Assembly: GCA_036346225.1 (NCBI GenBank)
Contig: JARFIW010001345.1
Span: 717,645 to 781,644, forward strand
Length of the DNA: 64,000 bases
Origin: Platerodrilus igneus
Taxonomy: Eukaryota > Arthropoda > Insecta > Coleoptera > Lycidae
Reading direction: 5' to 3'
The notes under the pieces are model-generated. The model saw nothing but the letters and a program-made list of their open reading frames with translations. It was not told where the DNA came from and did no database searches. Every line of letters begins with the position of its first letter. The stretch's first letter is position 1. Position numbers and translations under genes: made by a program. Below are positions 34,890 to 47,300 of the stretch, piece after piece.

Positions 34890-36585
34890 ATAAAGCATAA
34901 GTAGTAAATAAATTATTAATGTCATGTTTGTTATTAATACAGTTGACTTGACGTTCAATATGGTAAGACTCTAGATAAAGTCTCCGTTTGTAACAATCTT
35001 CTTGTTCTAAAACTTCAACGTCATTGTATTTAAGAAAGTGGTAGGTTAGGTGGACGTGTGAGGTTAAAGCGCATCGCTACATTGTTGGGTTTGGCCAACA
35101 TACGAGTTGTTACAACTACAAGTAATCCTGCAGACTACGTTACTGACTAAAGATTTTGGAGTTTTGTCTTTAAGAAAAGTAAACAATTTGTTAATAGATT
35201 TTTGATGCTGACAGACAATGGAAGTACCAGATATTTTTAAAATTTTTTTAAGTTGAGGAGTAAGGTGTTGAATATACGGAAGCGTTTTAAATATGACAGC
35301 ATTCTGTCTGTCTTGGTTTGGACGATAAAAAGTACCATTAATGCACCTCAAAATTAATTGTTTTGGCTAGCCATTATTAAGTAACGTGGTAATTAGATCC
35401 ATATAGTTCTTATTTTTAAATTCAGGTTCACATAACAAATCAATCTGTGTTTTAGTGTCAGAATGGTATTAACCTTTTGTTTAAAAGAATGGTCAGAAAA
35501 ATAATTGATGTTCCTACCAGAGTAAGTGGGTTTCTTATAACAGTCGAATATTAACCGGTTATCATTATTTCTAATAACAATGGTATCAACAAACGGAATC
35601 TTTTTATTAATTTCTAACTCGACAGTGAATTGTAAACGAGGGTTGAAGTTATTGAAAACCATCAATACCTCATCAACTTTTCCCTCTGGAATAGAACAAA
35701 TAATGTCGTCAACAAACTTGACCAAAAAAGAAAGTTGAAAAGACAAATTGGGGGTAATTACATCTAACAAATGATCCATGACCAACTGGGCGATAACAGG
35801 AGATAAAGGCGACCCCATCGGAGTACCAAAAAGTTAAAGGTAGTATTTTTCCCGAAAAATAAAGTAAGTACTTTTAAAAACAAGATTTAACATAGCCAAA
35901 AACATTTTTTTACTGATTTTGCAATTCTGAGAAATAATATTCGTTCCATTTCAATTCAGCGATATGAGTAACCAACTCTAAAGGAATGTTCGTGAAAAGT
36001 AAAGTCACATATAAAGAAATAAGTATGTGGTTCGGCGGTAACTGAAAGTTTCTATATGAATGAACAAACTGAAAACTATCAATGGTATTGCAACCTACCA
36101 AAGGGAAAGACCGTTGTAAAATTTTAGGTAGAAAGGACGCTATATTGTAGGTTGGTGTGTTTATTGACGATATGATAGGACGAAGCGGAACATTAGGTTT
36201 ATGAATCTTAAGTAACCCATAATACTTGCCCGGGATTGAGTTGTCGCGAATTAGATACTTTTTTCTTCAGTTGTGATCATGTCACGGGTATGTAACACTT
36301 TGATATGATCGTTGATTTTCTTTTGGATGGTAAAAGTAAGATCCCTATTTAGAGTACTATAGGTGAGTTTATCTGATAACAAGTCAAAGAATTTATTTAA
36401 ATAGTCTTGATGGTCCAGTAACACAGTTACGGAACGCTTGTCAGCTTTTGTCACTTAAACGTTTGGGTGATCTTTAAAAAACTTATTGACCTTGCAAAAC
36501 ATCATGTGTTCCTTGCTAGCAGTATTATAGTTGGAGGGAGTTTGAACGAAATTAGTGATAGCCTTCGTTACTCTAGCACGAAGTA
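34890..36585 (-). pseudogene. Penelope-like RT and GIY-YIG endonuclease
   Basis: In N-to-C order: VTKADKRSVTVLLDHQDYL and LLSDKLTYSTLNRDLTF (36454-36340), SLYVTLLFTNIP near 35990, the RT core GSPLSPVIAQLVMDHLLD near 35815-35765, the catalytic FVDDI near 35715, then IPFVDTIVIRNNDNRLIFDCYKKPTYSGRNINYFSDHS (KPT.SGR..NY..HS is typical of the family), and the endonuclease start VVCRITCSCNNSYVGQTQQ near 35105. The C-terminal part continues below 35063 as YHFLKYNDVEVLEQED. A TAA precedes VTKADK, and frame breaks occur near 36240, 35900, 35400 and 35070. The endonuclease GIY position is changed (VVC), so this copy is dead. Confidence 0.85.
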
Positions 36586-37087
36586 AAAGTCAAGTTCAAA
36601 CTTTATTGATGTTTATCGTGGATCACTAGTAGTGATTCCATTGTACATGCTAATTACAGCTGTCGTTGTCAGGTACAGTCCCTTCTAGCGGGAATCCCCA
36701 TCGTGCGTCCTCAGTGTGTTTGTTTTAAAGACTTCGGCATAAGGGTTTTTACCTCTCTTCTTGTTCGCTGTTATATCTTTTTGTAGAGGTGTTAGAGGTG
36801 GTGGAGTCTTCCCTTCCCCACTCACATGCTTTCTATGAAAATAGAGGACAAACCAACGATAACTTTCGTGCCCACTGCACGGGACATGCGAGAGTTATCC
36901 GGTGGAAACGGTTATACTTTCTATCTAAAGCCGTTTTCCGTCTGTTACCTAGGTTTTTGTTGTGGTAAGTAATACGCCTTGACTTACCATGCAGGAGGTA
37001 GATAAAAGGAGTTTCAATTCCATCAATAATGTCCGCAATATTTAGGATTGTTACAGCTACACAAGAAAAAAATGAAAGTCTGCACAA
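36586..37087 (-). other. Unidentified transcript-like 3' end
   Basis: On the minus strand an 84-codon frame (37087-36833; contains RITLACPVQWARKLSLVC) is followed by GC-richer sequence, a near-perfect palindrome (ggatcacta/tagtgattcc, about 36616-36635), and an aataaa signal at about 36606-36601 just before the Penelope junction. This looks like the 3' end of a retrotransposon or mRNA copy. I do not recognise it. Confidence 0.35.
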
Positions 37088-39399
37088 TAATTAAAGCACA
37101 AAAACTTCAATTAGATGGGCACCAGAAACAATTAAATAATAAGAGGGTTAAGGAGTACAAGAAATGGAATGTGATAATTAGATCAACTTTCCAGAAGTGA
37201 TACACCTGAGCACACATAATCGAAATTGTAAATTTTGATAACTTTATTCTGTGTGACTATTACATATAAATGTAATCTTACAGCCCTAAAAACAAGAGGT
37301 AAAGACGTTGCAATAGTTTCCTCTTATACGAATAAATTCTTTGTAATACGACGTACCTGAATAGTTTTGACTACCAGAAAGTTGGTTTATAATTTGTATT
37401 GTGAGACTGCAACAGCATAAACTTTGTTGTATGTAGAGAGTAGGGATGATTCTTTAAAAGCGCAGAATAGTTTACCTCAACCCTTCGACTACAGTCTTTG
37501 AAATGAATGTTTCAGGTATTTGAAAATTGCCGTTTCTGTATTCAAACTAGTTAATGCAAACTGTTAATTTATTCAAAACTTGTGCAAAAATATGCTTGAA
37601 ATGTCTTTTAACTGCAGTCCAACCTTGGATATCTATAAAATAAAATTGTTCTGCACCAAGCATTTCAAATTAAATTTTGCTAAAGTACACAAGCCACTGA
37701 AGTTTTAGTTAAAGTTTCATCTAGGTCTGTGATTATAGCAATTGTAGCATCTAAAATTCATTGTAGAATCTTCAAGCGAATATCTTGCGGCTACGGATCT
37801 TAATTTACTTTTGATGCTGACTAAAATCTAGTACGAAACGATTCGAGATGTTGTCGAGTAGCGGTAAGCAATTAAGCATAGATTGCTTCATCATCGATTT
37901 CAAAAGGATGAGGGTGTACGTAGTTGTCGTTCTCTTTTCTTTCCGGCCGGATCTAATATACGCTTGGAGTGTCAATGAAAACGGAAATCTATATCCTTCC
38001 ATCCTTGTTTAGTCTTATTTGGTACTTAGACGCGCAGATTCACAACAAAATAGCTATAAATTTCGCGAACTCCTCTGCTATTAAATTTGCGATTCATACT
38101 TACAGACAATTTATAAAACACCAGACGCTACGCTCCATTGTCCTCCAGTTTATTTCTTACCCTTGCAATCACACTAGAAAGAAACATTATTGCATTTTCT
38201 TTACTTCCTTACTGTCCCAAAGCTACTGCAAATTCCAGAATTCACGCCGGAGCAAATTTTATGTTTAAGAGCACAAAGTATCGCATTTTTTGCGTATTTA
38301 CTACTACTTTTGGCTGATTGTTAAGTATAAGTTAACCAAAGTAAAATTAATATTCAAAACGGATGCAAAAGAAATTTATTTACCAGCAAGGCAGTGTAGG
38401 GTACTCTTGCTTACTGAAAATTACGCGTACCTGATTTGCAATTCTGAATGGTTTTTTTATATCTTTAAATTTATTGCTACTAGGTATAAATCATAAATAT
38501 TTTGCAGTTAACAAAAACGGGTTTGCATAAAAATTTTTTAGCTTCTTTAGTTTACACCTGAAGTACGGCCTCGTACTGGAATATACAATAATTCATTTTA
38601 AAGATACCGAAATCGTATAAACTTATACTGAATTGTAATATTTGGCCGTTGCAGAACTATAAATCTTAATAACGATTTGGAAGTAAGCTTTGTACTTTCG
38701 TGTACAATATTAAGTATTTAGTGATTTTTAGTGCACGATTCTATTGTATATGGCAATATATTCTGCGCATTTTGATATGATTTACCAAATATTTTATGTA
38801 TTTCGCTATATGCACGTTGCGTTTCATACATTCTATTATTCGAATCATTCTTGTAAAATAATCCGCTGTACCCGCGATTCTCTAAAATTAGGCCCGGCGT
38901 TGCATTTTGTAAGGCCATGTGCGAAATAGAGGAAGGGCGCCAATATCACTTACAAAATATATAATTATTTTTAAAAATGGACATTTGTTTTTATTTTAGT
39001 ATAAACATCTTACAAAAACAGAAACAGAAGATCAACATTTAAATTCAAAGTATGTCTTATAATTTAAGTTTCTTATTAAGGAAGTTGTTGCTAATATTAT
39101 TTTGTATTCAATTACAGTAATTGTTAACCACGTCAAAGGTTCTTTGGTCATGGAGCACCGTAACTAGTTTTTAGCTATTTCTATTTTAGAGACTGATCTC
39201 TCCGCTGAAACATCCGTAACCGGATATGTCGATCAAACTTTTACGTAATAGTTACAACCGGGTAAGTAAAAAGTGTCCCATAATGGATTTCAGTCTTTAA
39301 TATTCAGATACTGAGATGTAGAACCTGTTGGATGTACTGTATTAACAAATTTATGATTGTAAGATATGTGTATTTTAATGTTTAAACAAAATGTCCAAA
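37088..39399. other. Unassigned AT-rich sequence
   Basis: No gene supported. Several 60-100 codon frames (for example 37969-38268) have no recognisable content. Confidence 0.4.
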
Positions 39400-39640
39400 T
39401 TTTTACCGTTTCGTTTGTAGCACTCTTGCAATCTGAACCTTAAACTGACTAAGGCTAGTCGACACATATCCACAGGTAGGTTACGAACAGCGTTTCAAAT
39501 TCGTGCTTTTAATATTGGCTAGAGAATAAGTGTATACAATACGTCCTAGGTATCCCCATAAAAAAAATTCAGGAGCGTATGATCAAGGGATTGTGGCAGA
39601 AAAAGAAACGCCTCTTGTTGCAATGGGAGTGTTTGGAATT
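39400..39640 (-). pseudogene. Tc1/mariner-superfamily transposase C-terminal remnant
   Basis: Minus-strand reading gives SLDHTLLNFF then, after a one-base shift, LWGYLGRIVYTYSLANIKS and later SLSQFKVQIARV. This follows the mariner pattern SPDLxPxDFFLWGYLK..VY....I..L, where the D of PxD is the third catalytic residue; here that position reads Asn. Only the last 70 or so residues are visible. Confidence 0.55.
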
Positions 39641-40664
39641 AATTCTGTAACTGCGTCAACCGATATCGAAGCTGTATATGGAATTCGCTGAACTCCAGCA
39701 GAGATTCTACCCTACCTATAAGGGGGGCATCGTTAGCCTGAGAAGGTTAAACGAAACATATTAATAGGAGGATATTTCTCTGGCATTTGTAGGATTATAC
39801 ATAACTCATTGTAAAAATTTGTGTTGCGTTAACCCCTTTATTTAATTTGAAATATATTGATTTGTAATAATTGTTTATTACTTCTTCTGACATTTCGCAT
39901 AGAATTTTAATGTTCTAAAGAAACAATTTTTCTAGATCTTCATATAGTTCAAAATGTTTTTTTATTGAAAGGACGGTCACACCAATTGTAAAAAAAATGT
40001 ATTTTAAAATTTTCTCCGTTATCACTTACTTTTGATACGTCAGGAAAATCGTAATTAAAAAAGGTCTTCAGCAACGCACGCCAGTCCTTTTACTTTATTT
40101 CTATTTCTATTGTTTCCGGCAACTCTGTTGTGTTTGAAAGCACATTTCAAATTCAGAAATTCTAAATTTTTCAAAAATTGTAAATGATTCATAAGCTTTA
40201 CGCTCCCACTAACGTGCTCTCATTATTTGGAATTCTTCACTATACCGCTGCGATGCTGAGTGTTCTTCAGTAACTATCAAGATCGATTGAGTTGGATTCG
40301 ATGATGTTTTGCTTGTAAATTTTAAAAAGGAAATTCGGTGTCTTTCGTTGATTCTTCCTTCTCCTGTTTCATACAAATGGCAAGTACTATGCGCAACTAC
40401 TTTTACAAATCGAAATGGTGTAGTTTGAGGTTGTAAATTTTAAATTATTTACCTGTCAAAGTAAGTAGTGACAAGATGTCGTAGTTTTGGGACTTCTAGT
40501 CCATAATAATTAATATAAATTCATATTTTTATAAACCTAATTGTAAACACAAATAATTGAATGGTAAGTTGAACACAAATTAACTAGTCAGGTTTATGTA
40601 AAAAAAAATACAAAACATAAACACCCCCTGATAAAATGTATAAAAATGTTTCGTTTTCAAATGG
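39641..40664. other. Unassigned sequence
   Basis: No recognised features. It may include the 5' flank of the HARBI1-like gene, but no inverted terminus was identified. Confidence 0.4.
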
Positions 40665-41807
40665 ATGAAATTGGAGCCCATAAACGCCGTTGAAATGGCA
40701 GAGATTAGAAATAACGCTCCCTCAAGAATATTTCACTTAAGGGATGATCCATTCGAAACCTTGTCGGATAAGCAATTTTGACGCACCTATCGTTTGACCA
40801 AAAACTTAGTAAAGGAGTTGATTACAACAGTGGAGTCCTATCTGCCCGAGCATTCAAGAAAATCTGCTCTTGTTGTACAAACAAAGGTGGGCCTATTTAA
40901 TTACCAAAAGTCACTATATATAGTACACAAATAAGTTAATAGTGTGGTGTTGTAGGTTCTGGCGACCCTTAATTTACTAGGACATGGAAGCTACCAATTT
41001 AATATAGCGCAGAACATTAACGTTGCTGTAAGTCAACCATCAATCAGTAAAGCAGTAGCCGAAGTGACTGACACCTTGGCCATCCCTCAAATTATGAATA
41101 GTGACGTTTATTTTCCCAGAAACTTACAAGAAACTCGCACAAGGCAAGTTAGTCAACTTACGGAAATAAATTACAACTGAAGGTGACACTTTTCAGTTTT
41201 ACAATCGTCGACAATTTCCTGGAGGTGCTGGCTGCATTGGTTGCACCCATGTTGCTATTTACCCGCCACTAAAAAATGATCCAACATTCCCGAAACATAT
41301 TTCTGTAAATAGAAAAGGGTATCATTCAATAAATACACAACTAGTAAGTATTGATTACTTTTTGCAAGAAATAATCAATAATTTTCAGATTTTTATTCCG
41401 ATTTAGCAATTTTAAATGTGAATGCAAGATTTCCTGGTAATACGTATGACAGCTACATCTGGAGAAATAGCAGTGTATTACAGTTTATGGAACACTTACA
41501 TCCACATGGCCATAGATCGTTTTATTTATTAGGTAAGGTTTCGTATGTTTTCATCCAAATAGCATGAAACCAATTTGCAGGTGATTCTGAATATCCGCTA
41601 TGGCCGTACTTAATGACACCTATTCAAAATGCCGAAAGTAATACTCCTGGTGCCCTATACAATGATCGACACCATAGTACAAGATCATATATAGATCAGT
41701 GTAATGGTGTTTTGAAGTTGAGATTTCGGTGTTTGTTGAAGCATAGAGTACTTCATTATTTCAAAGTGGTGTCTACGTCTCAGAAACCACACCTATATAT
41801 TTTATAA
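40665..41807 (+). pseudogene. PIF/Harbinger (HARBI1-like) transposase, five exons, inactive
   Basis: Exons are inferred from similarity and splice signals: 40665-40886, 40956-41143, 41197-41343, 41389-41532 and 41581-41807. Introns are 45-69 bp. Exon 1 has FHLRDDPFETLSDKQF then an in-frame TGA, then TYRLTKNLVKELI. Exon 2 has the helix-turn-helix (NVAVSQPSISKAVAEVTDTL). Exon 3 begins the nuclease with FPGGAGCIGCTHVAIYPP, where the usual CIDGT reads CIGCT, losing the first catalytic Asp. Exon 4 has the ARFPGNTYDSYIWRNS region with the second Asp. Exon 5 has SEYPLWPYLMTP and SYIDQCNGVLKLRFRCLL, where the usual Glu of the IER motif reads Asp. The second intron has a GC donor (caag|gcaagt). No inverted termini were found. 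Confidence 0.83.
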
Positions 41808-43246
41808 ACATCCTTTAAAAATAACTCATATTTGTGGTATTTTCGAGCTTTCCAAAAAATTAGTCAGATACTCCAGGAATAATTAAATTTTAATTTGCAG
41901 ATATCGGAATGCTAAATTCCTTCCGGATCTAAAATCACAAATATCTAGCTCTAAAGATTACTCTTTTAAAAATTATTTGAGTTGGCAGAGAAGTAAAAGT
42001 TCTACTTTTTTATCCATATGTGTATTTATCTTAGGCACTAAATTGTGTTAATAAAAGATAAATAACCTAAAAATTGCTTGAAACAAAAAACGTTTAAAGG
42101 TGATGATAGTTGGGCAATTTGACTTTTCCGGTGTAATATGTTATGTAGATGCATGTTCAAGCAATACTGAGATACTTTTTCGAACTGCTGTTAAATCTAA
42201 GTTAATTGAAACCTGTTTCTTATTCTTATTGCTAAAATGTAGCTCAATATTAATGTAAAGATTACAGTATCTATGATCCACCCAATAGCGCCATCTGCTA
42301 CATAAATTGTAACAACAGTTCGCTATCTAAGTAAACAGTACGTAGTAAAAGGGAATTTATTAATTTCAATTAATTGAATGAGTCTTAGGACAAAAATACC
42401 CGAAACAATTATAGAAGCTTTGGCAGTTTACTTTAATACGTGACTATTGCAGTATAATTTTAAAATAAGACAAGGGAATAAACATAGAAACACCTAATAT
42501 GTATTAAATACAAGCAGTAGTAGAGACCTTATTTTATATTAGATACCAATATATTTCGGTAAATCACAAGCCTACAAATCGATCATAAACCACCACGTCG
42601 CTTCTAAAATGGTGATAACCAGATGGTTGTGGACTTAAACAGAAGGACCTTGAACTCGACAACAGTACAGCTTTAGAAGCACTATCCGCGTGTTCGAAAA
42701 AAATTAGGTAATCCACAGGAATATTATAACTTATAAATACCGACAGACCGGAGGGGGGCGTTTAAGCTTCTTATCTTTAGTTATTCGATTGACAGGCAAC
42801 CATCGCCGAGCGGGTTAAAGATTGAGTAATTCAAGTGACAGTAGTTAAAACTCTGGATTGTTAATGAAACATGTTCCCAAACGCATACTTTAACCCGGAC
42901 TAAAAAATTTTCGTTACAAGTGAAAGTGTTCCTGCAGTGGATGCTTCCCGGCAACACGAAGCTGGATTATTGGATTACCTAGAACTCTGTTATACTGAAC
43001 AACAAGGTCGCTCGAACTTTGTGCAATAATAACAAATCTGTAAGTCATTGCATACTTGTTTCCACCTGATACATATTTCATAATGATGTATATTTAATAA
43101 TTGGTTGTGTAGAATTTATTTCTATAAAAAGGACTTTTATGGGGTGCACGCTTAGGCAGAAACGTAAAGTAACAGGAAAGAAGTTCTAATATAAACAGGC
43201 TACTCTACTGTATTCGCATACATTTATATGTATCAGTCAAATTGGC
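41808..43246. other. Unassigned sequence
   Basis: A possible further HARBI1 splice acceptor (atttgcag, 41894-41901) leads into no recognisable exon. Nothing else is supported. Confidence 0.4.
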
Positions 43247-43255
43247 CGGATAACT
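43247..43255. repeat. Target duplication of RTE copy 1, left
   Basis: cggataact, repeated exactly at 47784-47792. Confidence 0.85.
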
Positions 43256-43499
43256 CATCATCATTAGGTCTTCAGTGCTGGAACTGGTTAGACACGTACC
43301 CTCATTGTTTCCTATTCTGAACTAACCTTAACATTTCCCTGAAATTTACGCAGTCTGAATCTATCACTATCTGCATGCGAAAGTCTGATCTCGGTCTACC
43401 TCTACCTCTTTTTCCTATCTATGCTTGTAATATATTCCGTACTATTCCTTAAGAATGCCTTAGAACGTATCCTACCCTACTATATCTTCTAATTTTTTT

Positions 43500-43819
43500 T
43501 GTTGTACACAGAAATTTTTATTCCTCTACTATTTGTATAACCTATTTGTTACGATATTAACTTCGTCTGTCCATGCTGCCATCCTCATATATCTGAAGCA
43601 CAACACTCCAGAAGACTTCTATCCTTTTCTTTCTGCTTTTTTTTCCGTCTCTATTTCATAGACGTACTGTGCTGTGCTCGACAAATATGCTTTGAACAAT
43701 TTTCTTCTAGTTTCTATGTTTGTTGTCTTTGAATATCGCTGCTGTACTTTTTTGTTTGATGAGTTCGGTCACCTTCTATTGTTTTACAGCTATATACCCT
43801 ATTTACCCGATATTCAGTG
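43500..43819 (-). pseudogene. Duplicated RT C-terminal segment in RTE copy 1
   Basis: Minus-strand reading gives NIETRRKLFKAYLSSTAQYVYEIET then MRMAAWTDEV, the C-terminal RT region that also occurs in the main body (about 45000-44700). It is a second, diverged copy of the same segment within one element. Confidence 0.65.
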
Positions 43820-43827
43820 GTATGTGA

Positions 43828-44094
43828 TGTGGTACGCCCAAGGTCCTGGGTTTGAATCCCGACACGGTCCGCTTGAAAAATGTTAGGCGAGCATTTTTCA
43901 CAAAAATACACCCTCGTTCGGACAAGAGGTAAAATGGAGGTCCCGTGTGTGAGTGTTGTCGCGCACGTTAAAGATCCCTACCTTGGTTGGAACAGCAAGG
44001 GTTTGGCAAAATTCTAAATTTTCCATGTAAAAAAGAACTCGTTTCTTGGCCAATGTAGTACCTTCGGATGGAGCATTGGTAAATCACATGTAAA
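43828..44094 (+). mobile_element. tRNA-derived SINE, copy 1 (head partly deleted)
   Basis: Contains a polymerase III B box (ggtttgaatcc, 43849-43859) and the body cgcttgaaaaatgttaggcg, gtcgcgcacgttaaagatcc; near the 3' end is a 30-nt hairpin (44050-44079). Flanked by gtatgtga at 43820-43827 and 44095-44102. The tRNA-like head up to the A box is deleted relative to the copy at 59855. It is inserted antisense to the RTE. An unfilled version of the same site lies at 44416 in the same element. Confidence 0.8.
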
Positions 44095-44699
44095 GTATGT
44101 GAAAGGGGGTAAACAGCCTTTGGCTACCAAGTTTACCAATCTAATTAATAGTTCTTCCAATATATCCTTTCGCACAATCAACATTAGTTGAAAATATTTC
44201 ACAACCATCACCTGTAATAATCATCAGATTTAAGTGCACTTATTTTTTTGTCATTAGGTTGTCCGTCTTGAAACTGGTTAGACACATACCTTAACTTATT
44301 TTATGTTTTGAGCTAGCCTGCACAGTTCCCTGACATTTACACAACAGCCTATAAACAGCTTGGTCCCTTTCTCTTGTTTTCTAATTATATGCCCTATATT
44401 ACCGAGATTCAGTGGTATGTGGATGGGGTTAAGCAGCCTGTGGCTGCCAAGGATCCCCCAATACCTAGACATTTGCCGAATTAATAGTTTTCCAGTAATT
44501 CCTTTCGCGCAATTAACATTAGTTGAGAATATTGCAAGACCAATACCTGTAGTTGTTTATAATAATGATCATATTTAAGTACAGTTCTTTTTTTCGTCAT
44601 TAATTTTTCCGTTTTTTTACTGGTTGAATTGATTTCTATTCTAAGCTAGCCTACACTTTTTTCTTAAATTCTCACATACTACAACTTTCTCTGCTTTTA

Positions 44700-46560
44700 A
44701 TATATTTTGCACTATTGTCTCGTGTCTTAGTAGGTGACTTATCATCATATCTCTCCTATTTTTTACCGCTTTTCACATATTTCCTTCTTCCCTTACCATT
44801 TCTAGTACCTCTTTGTTCTTAACTTTTGTCTGAGCTTGATATCTTCATCATACGTCTGCAGCACCACATTTCAAAGACATCAACCTTTTTTTTTGGACGC
44901 TTCCCCTACTGTCCAGGATTCACAGCCCTACAGTGCAGTTCTCCACACATATGTTTTAAGCAATCTTTTCCTTGTTTATTTGATTGTTGTCTTTGAACAC
45001 AGTAGTTGCTTTTTCTTGTTAAATGTAGCACGATCTTGTGCTAATATTTGTTTTGTACCTTTTGTGCTTTTGCAGCTTGCGCTATTTGGCTTTATAGGTA
45101 GCAGAAATCCTTAACCTCTTGTAAGTTCTCGATATCTATTTGTATTCTTATTTTTGAATTATTTTCCCCTCTTTTGCAGACTAGAACTTTAGTTTTATTT
45201 TTATTAATTTTCATACCGTATCTCACTGTTAGGACTGTTTCCATTTCATTAACAGCAGCTTCTAACTTTTCTTTGCTAGATGCTAATATCGCTATATCAT
45301 CTGCAAATCTCAGCATATCAATCTTTTGTCCCTGCATAGTAATTCCAAATGTCTTCCTGCATTTGACAGTATTCATAGCCTCTTCAATGTACAAGTTAAA
45401 AATTAATGGGGATAAGGTACATCTCTGTCTCACACCTTTCCTAGTATTTACTTCTCTACTTTCCTGATCTAATTCCGTCACCGCTGTTTGCTCTTTGTAT
45501 AAGTTATGTACTATCCGTCTATTCCTAGAACTCATTCCAATCTTTTTGAGTATTTTGAAGAGTTGTTTTCCATTTTACATTGTCAAATGCTTTTTCCAGA
45601 TCTACAAACCCCAGATACACGCTTTCTCCCTTTTCTATTGTTTTTCCATTATCCCCCTAAGAGCTAAAGTAGCCTCTCGTGTTTCCCTGTTTTCGCCTAA
45701 ACCTAAATTAATCGTCTCCTATTATTTCTTCAGCTCGTTCTTCCATTCGACTTTGTACAATTCTAGTCAATATTTTTGACACGTGTGCTGTCAAACTTAT
45801 TGTTCGAAAATTTTCACATCTATCCGCGCCTCATTTTTTGGTATAGTTACTATGGTGTCATGCTTGAATTTTTGGGTATGTTGTCTGTCTCATGCATATA
45901 GCTTACAAGTTGAAAGAAATGTCCTGTTACTGCTTGTCCAGCGGCTTTTGGAGTTTCTGCTTGCACCTTATCTGTACCAAGCGTCATACCATTTTTCAGA
46001 CCCTTAAATGCTAATTCAAACTCATCTCTTAGTATAGGATATCCCAAGTCATCATTTTCAATATACAAGTTCTGTTCCAATGCTGTTAGTTCCTCTCCTG
46101 CATATGAATTACCTATATAGCCTTGCTATCTAATCACTTTCTGTACATTTTCTATAATGACGTTTCCTCCTGCGCCCATTATATCTTTGGTATATGGTTT
46201 TATCCCTTAAATTAATTCTAATTAGTTTGTATGCTTCGTCTGCCTTTCCTATTTCCATCTTAGTTTGTACCTCTTTGCACTTTTCATCAATCCATTGTTC
46301 TTTAGTTTTCCTGGATTCGCAAATAGTTTCCCATTTTACGGCTTTATATCCTTGTTTCCCGCTTCGTCTGATCTATTTTTGTATTTTCGTGTGTCTTCTA
46401 ATAAACTCAGGATATCATTTGTTATCCATGGTTTCTTATTTCCTTTTTGTGTATACCCCAGAAAATCTCTGGCCGCCATGTAAAAGCTGGATTTAATGTT
46501 ATTCCATTCAGTTTCTACTTCCTTAGTATCAGAAATGTTCCCGATATCTTTCAGCAATTC
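44700..46560 (-). pseudogene. RTE copy 1 reverse transcriptase
   Basis: N-to-C: ETEWNNIKSSFYMAARDFLGYTQKGNKKPWITNDI (linker, 46557-46336), DEFELAFKGLKNGMTLGTDKVQAE (RT entry, 46080-45950), GVRQRCTLSPLIFNLYIEEAM near 45440-45380, catalytic LRFADDIAILASS near 45310, YGMKINKNKTKVLVC near 45210, and KDFCYL near 45095, then the C-terminal region to about 44700. The FADD box is intact, but stops and shifts separate the blocks, for example near 46330, 45840, 45540 and 45090. Confidence 0.83.
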
Positions 46561-46599
46561 ATTTGACTTTTTTTCAAATCTTTCGTGTATATCTTTATC

Positions 46600-47300
46600 T
46601 TTTAGCTTCTCAAAGTCAGAGTGCTTTTTTCCGTTTTTTTTTCAAATTTTAAAATTTAATACGATGTTGTAGTCAGTGTCTAAATCTGCTTCTGTATAGC
46701 TTCTACGGTCTTTTACTTGATTCCTAAACCATTGTCTAACAAGAATGTAATCTATTTGAAATCTTCCTATACCTCCTGGCATCTTCCACGTGTATCGTCT
46801 TCTAGCATGATATTGAAATAATGTGTTTGTGATGGTTTAATTGTTCTTGTTGCAAAATTCTACCAGCCTATTTCCCCTGACATTTCTCGTGCCTTAACAA
46901 AACAAACCTACTACAGCCCCTGCCTAACCCTCACCTACTACTGCATTAAAATCTCCCGTAATATTAAATTTTCATGACCTTTTACGTATCTTAGTATGTC
47001 TTCGATATCTTTGTAGATCGCATCTACTTCTTTCTCACTGTAGCTAGAGGTGGGCATGTATACGTATATTATTACTGTATTTACCAGTTTAGATTCTAAT
47101 CTAACCATGAGTACTCTTTCGTTCTTTTGTAAGTAGTTTTCTACACGTTGTCCTATCTTTTTTCGCATAACTATTCCCACACTCGAATTTCGTTCTTCTG
47201 ATCCTGTATGAATTACCCTGAAGTCTCCACTCCAAAAATCCTCCGTCTCTGGCCAACGAACTTTGCTGATCTCTACTATGTTTAGTGCTAACCTATCCAT
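46600..47300 (-). pseudogene. RTE copy 1 APE endonuclease
   Basis: Starts near MDRLALNIVEISKVRWPETEDFWSGDF (47300), continues VGIVMRKKIGQRVENYL and VIIYVYMPTSSYSEKEVDAIYKDI to about 46940, then after frame loss RYTWKMPGG and FQIDYILVRQWFRNQVKDR near 46800-46720 and a DTDYN segment (the SDH-region equivalent) near 46680. The amino end (NVRS..GK motif seen in copy 2) is poorly preserved. Confidence 0.8.

Larger units (their letters stand above)
34495..36585 (-). mobile_element. Penelope-like element, 5'-truncated
   Basis: Minus-strand element with RT followed by a GIY-YIG endonuclease, the Penelope signature. The 3' region (34495-34890) has a hammerhead-like motif. Coding similarity begins at about 36585 (RVTKAITNFVQTPSNYNTASKEH), with the N-terminus lost. 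Beyond it the sequence changes abruptly. Confidence 0.85.

Noticed and set aside
37969..38268. 99-codon plus-strand ORF
   Set aside because: No similarity, composition of random AT-rich sequence, no supporting context.
43714..43911. Minus-strand ORF across the SINE (and 59804-60028)
   Set aside because: Read antisense through the SINE body; it recurs only because the SINE recurs.
46938..47300. Host gene craniofacial development protein 2-like
   Set aside because: The similarity is to the RTE endonuclease; it is followed on the same strand by RT and lies inside a target-duplication-bounded element.
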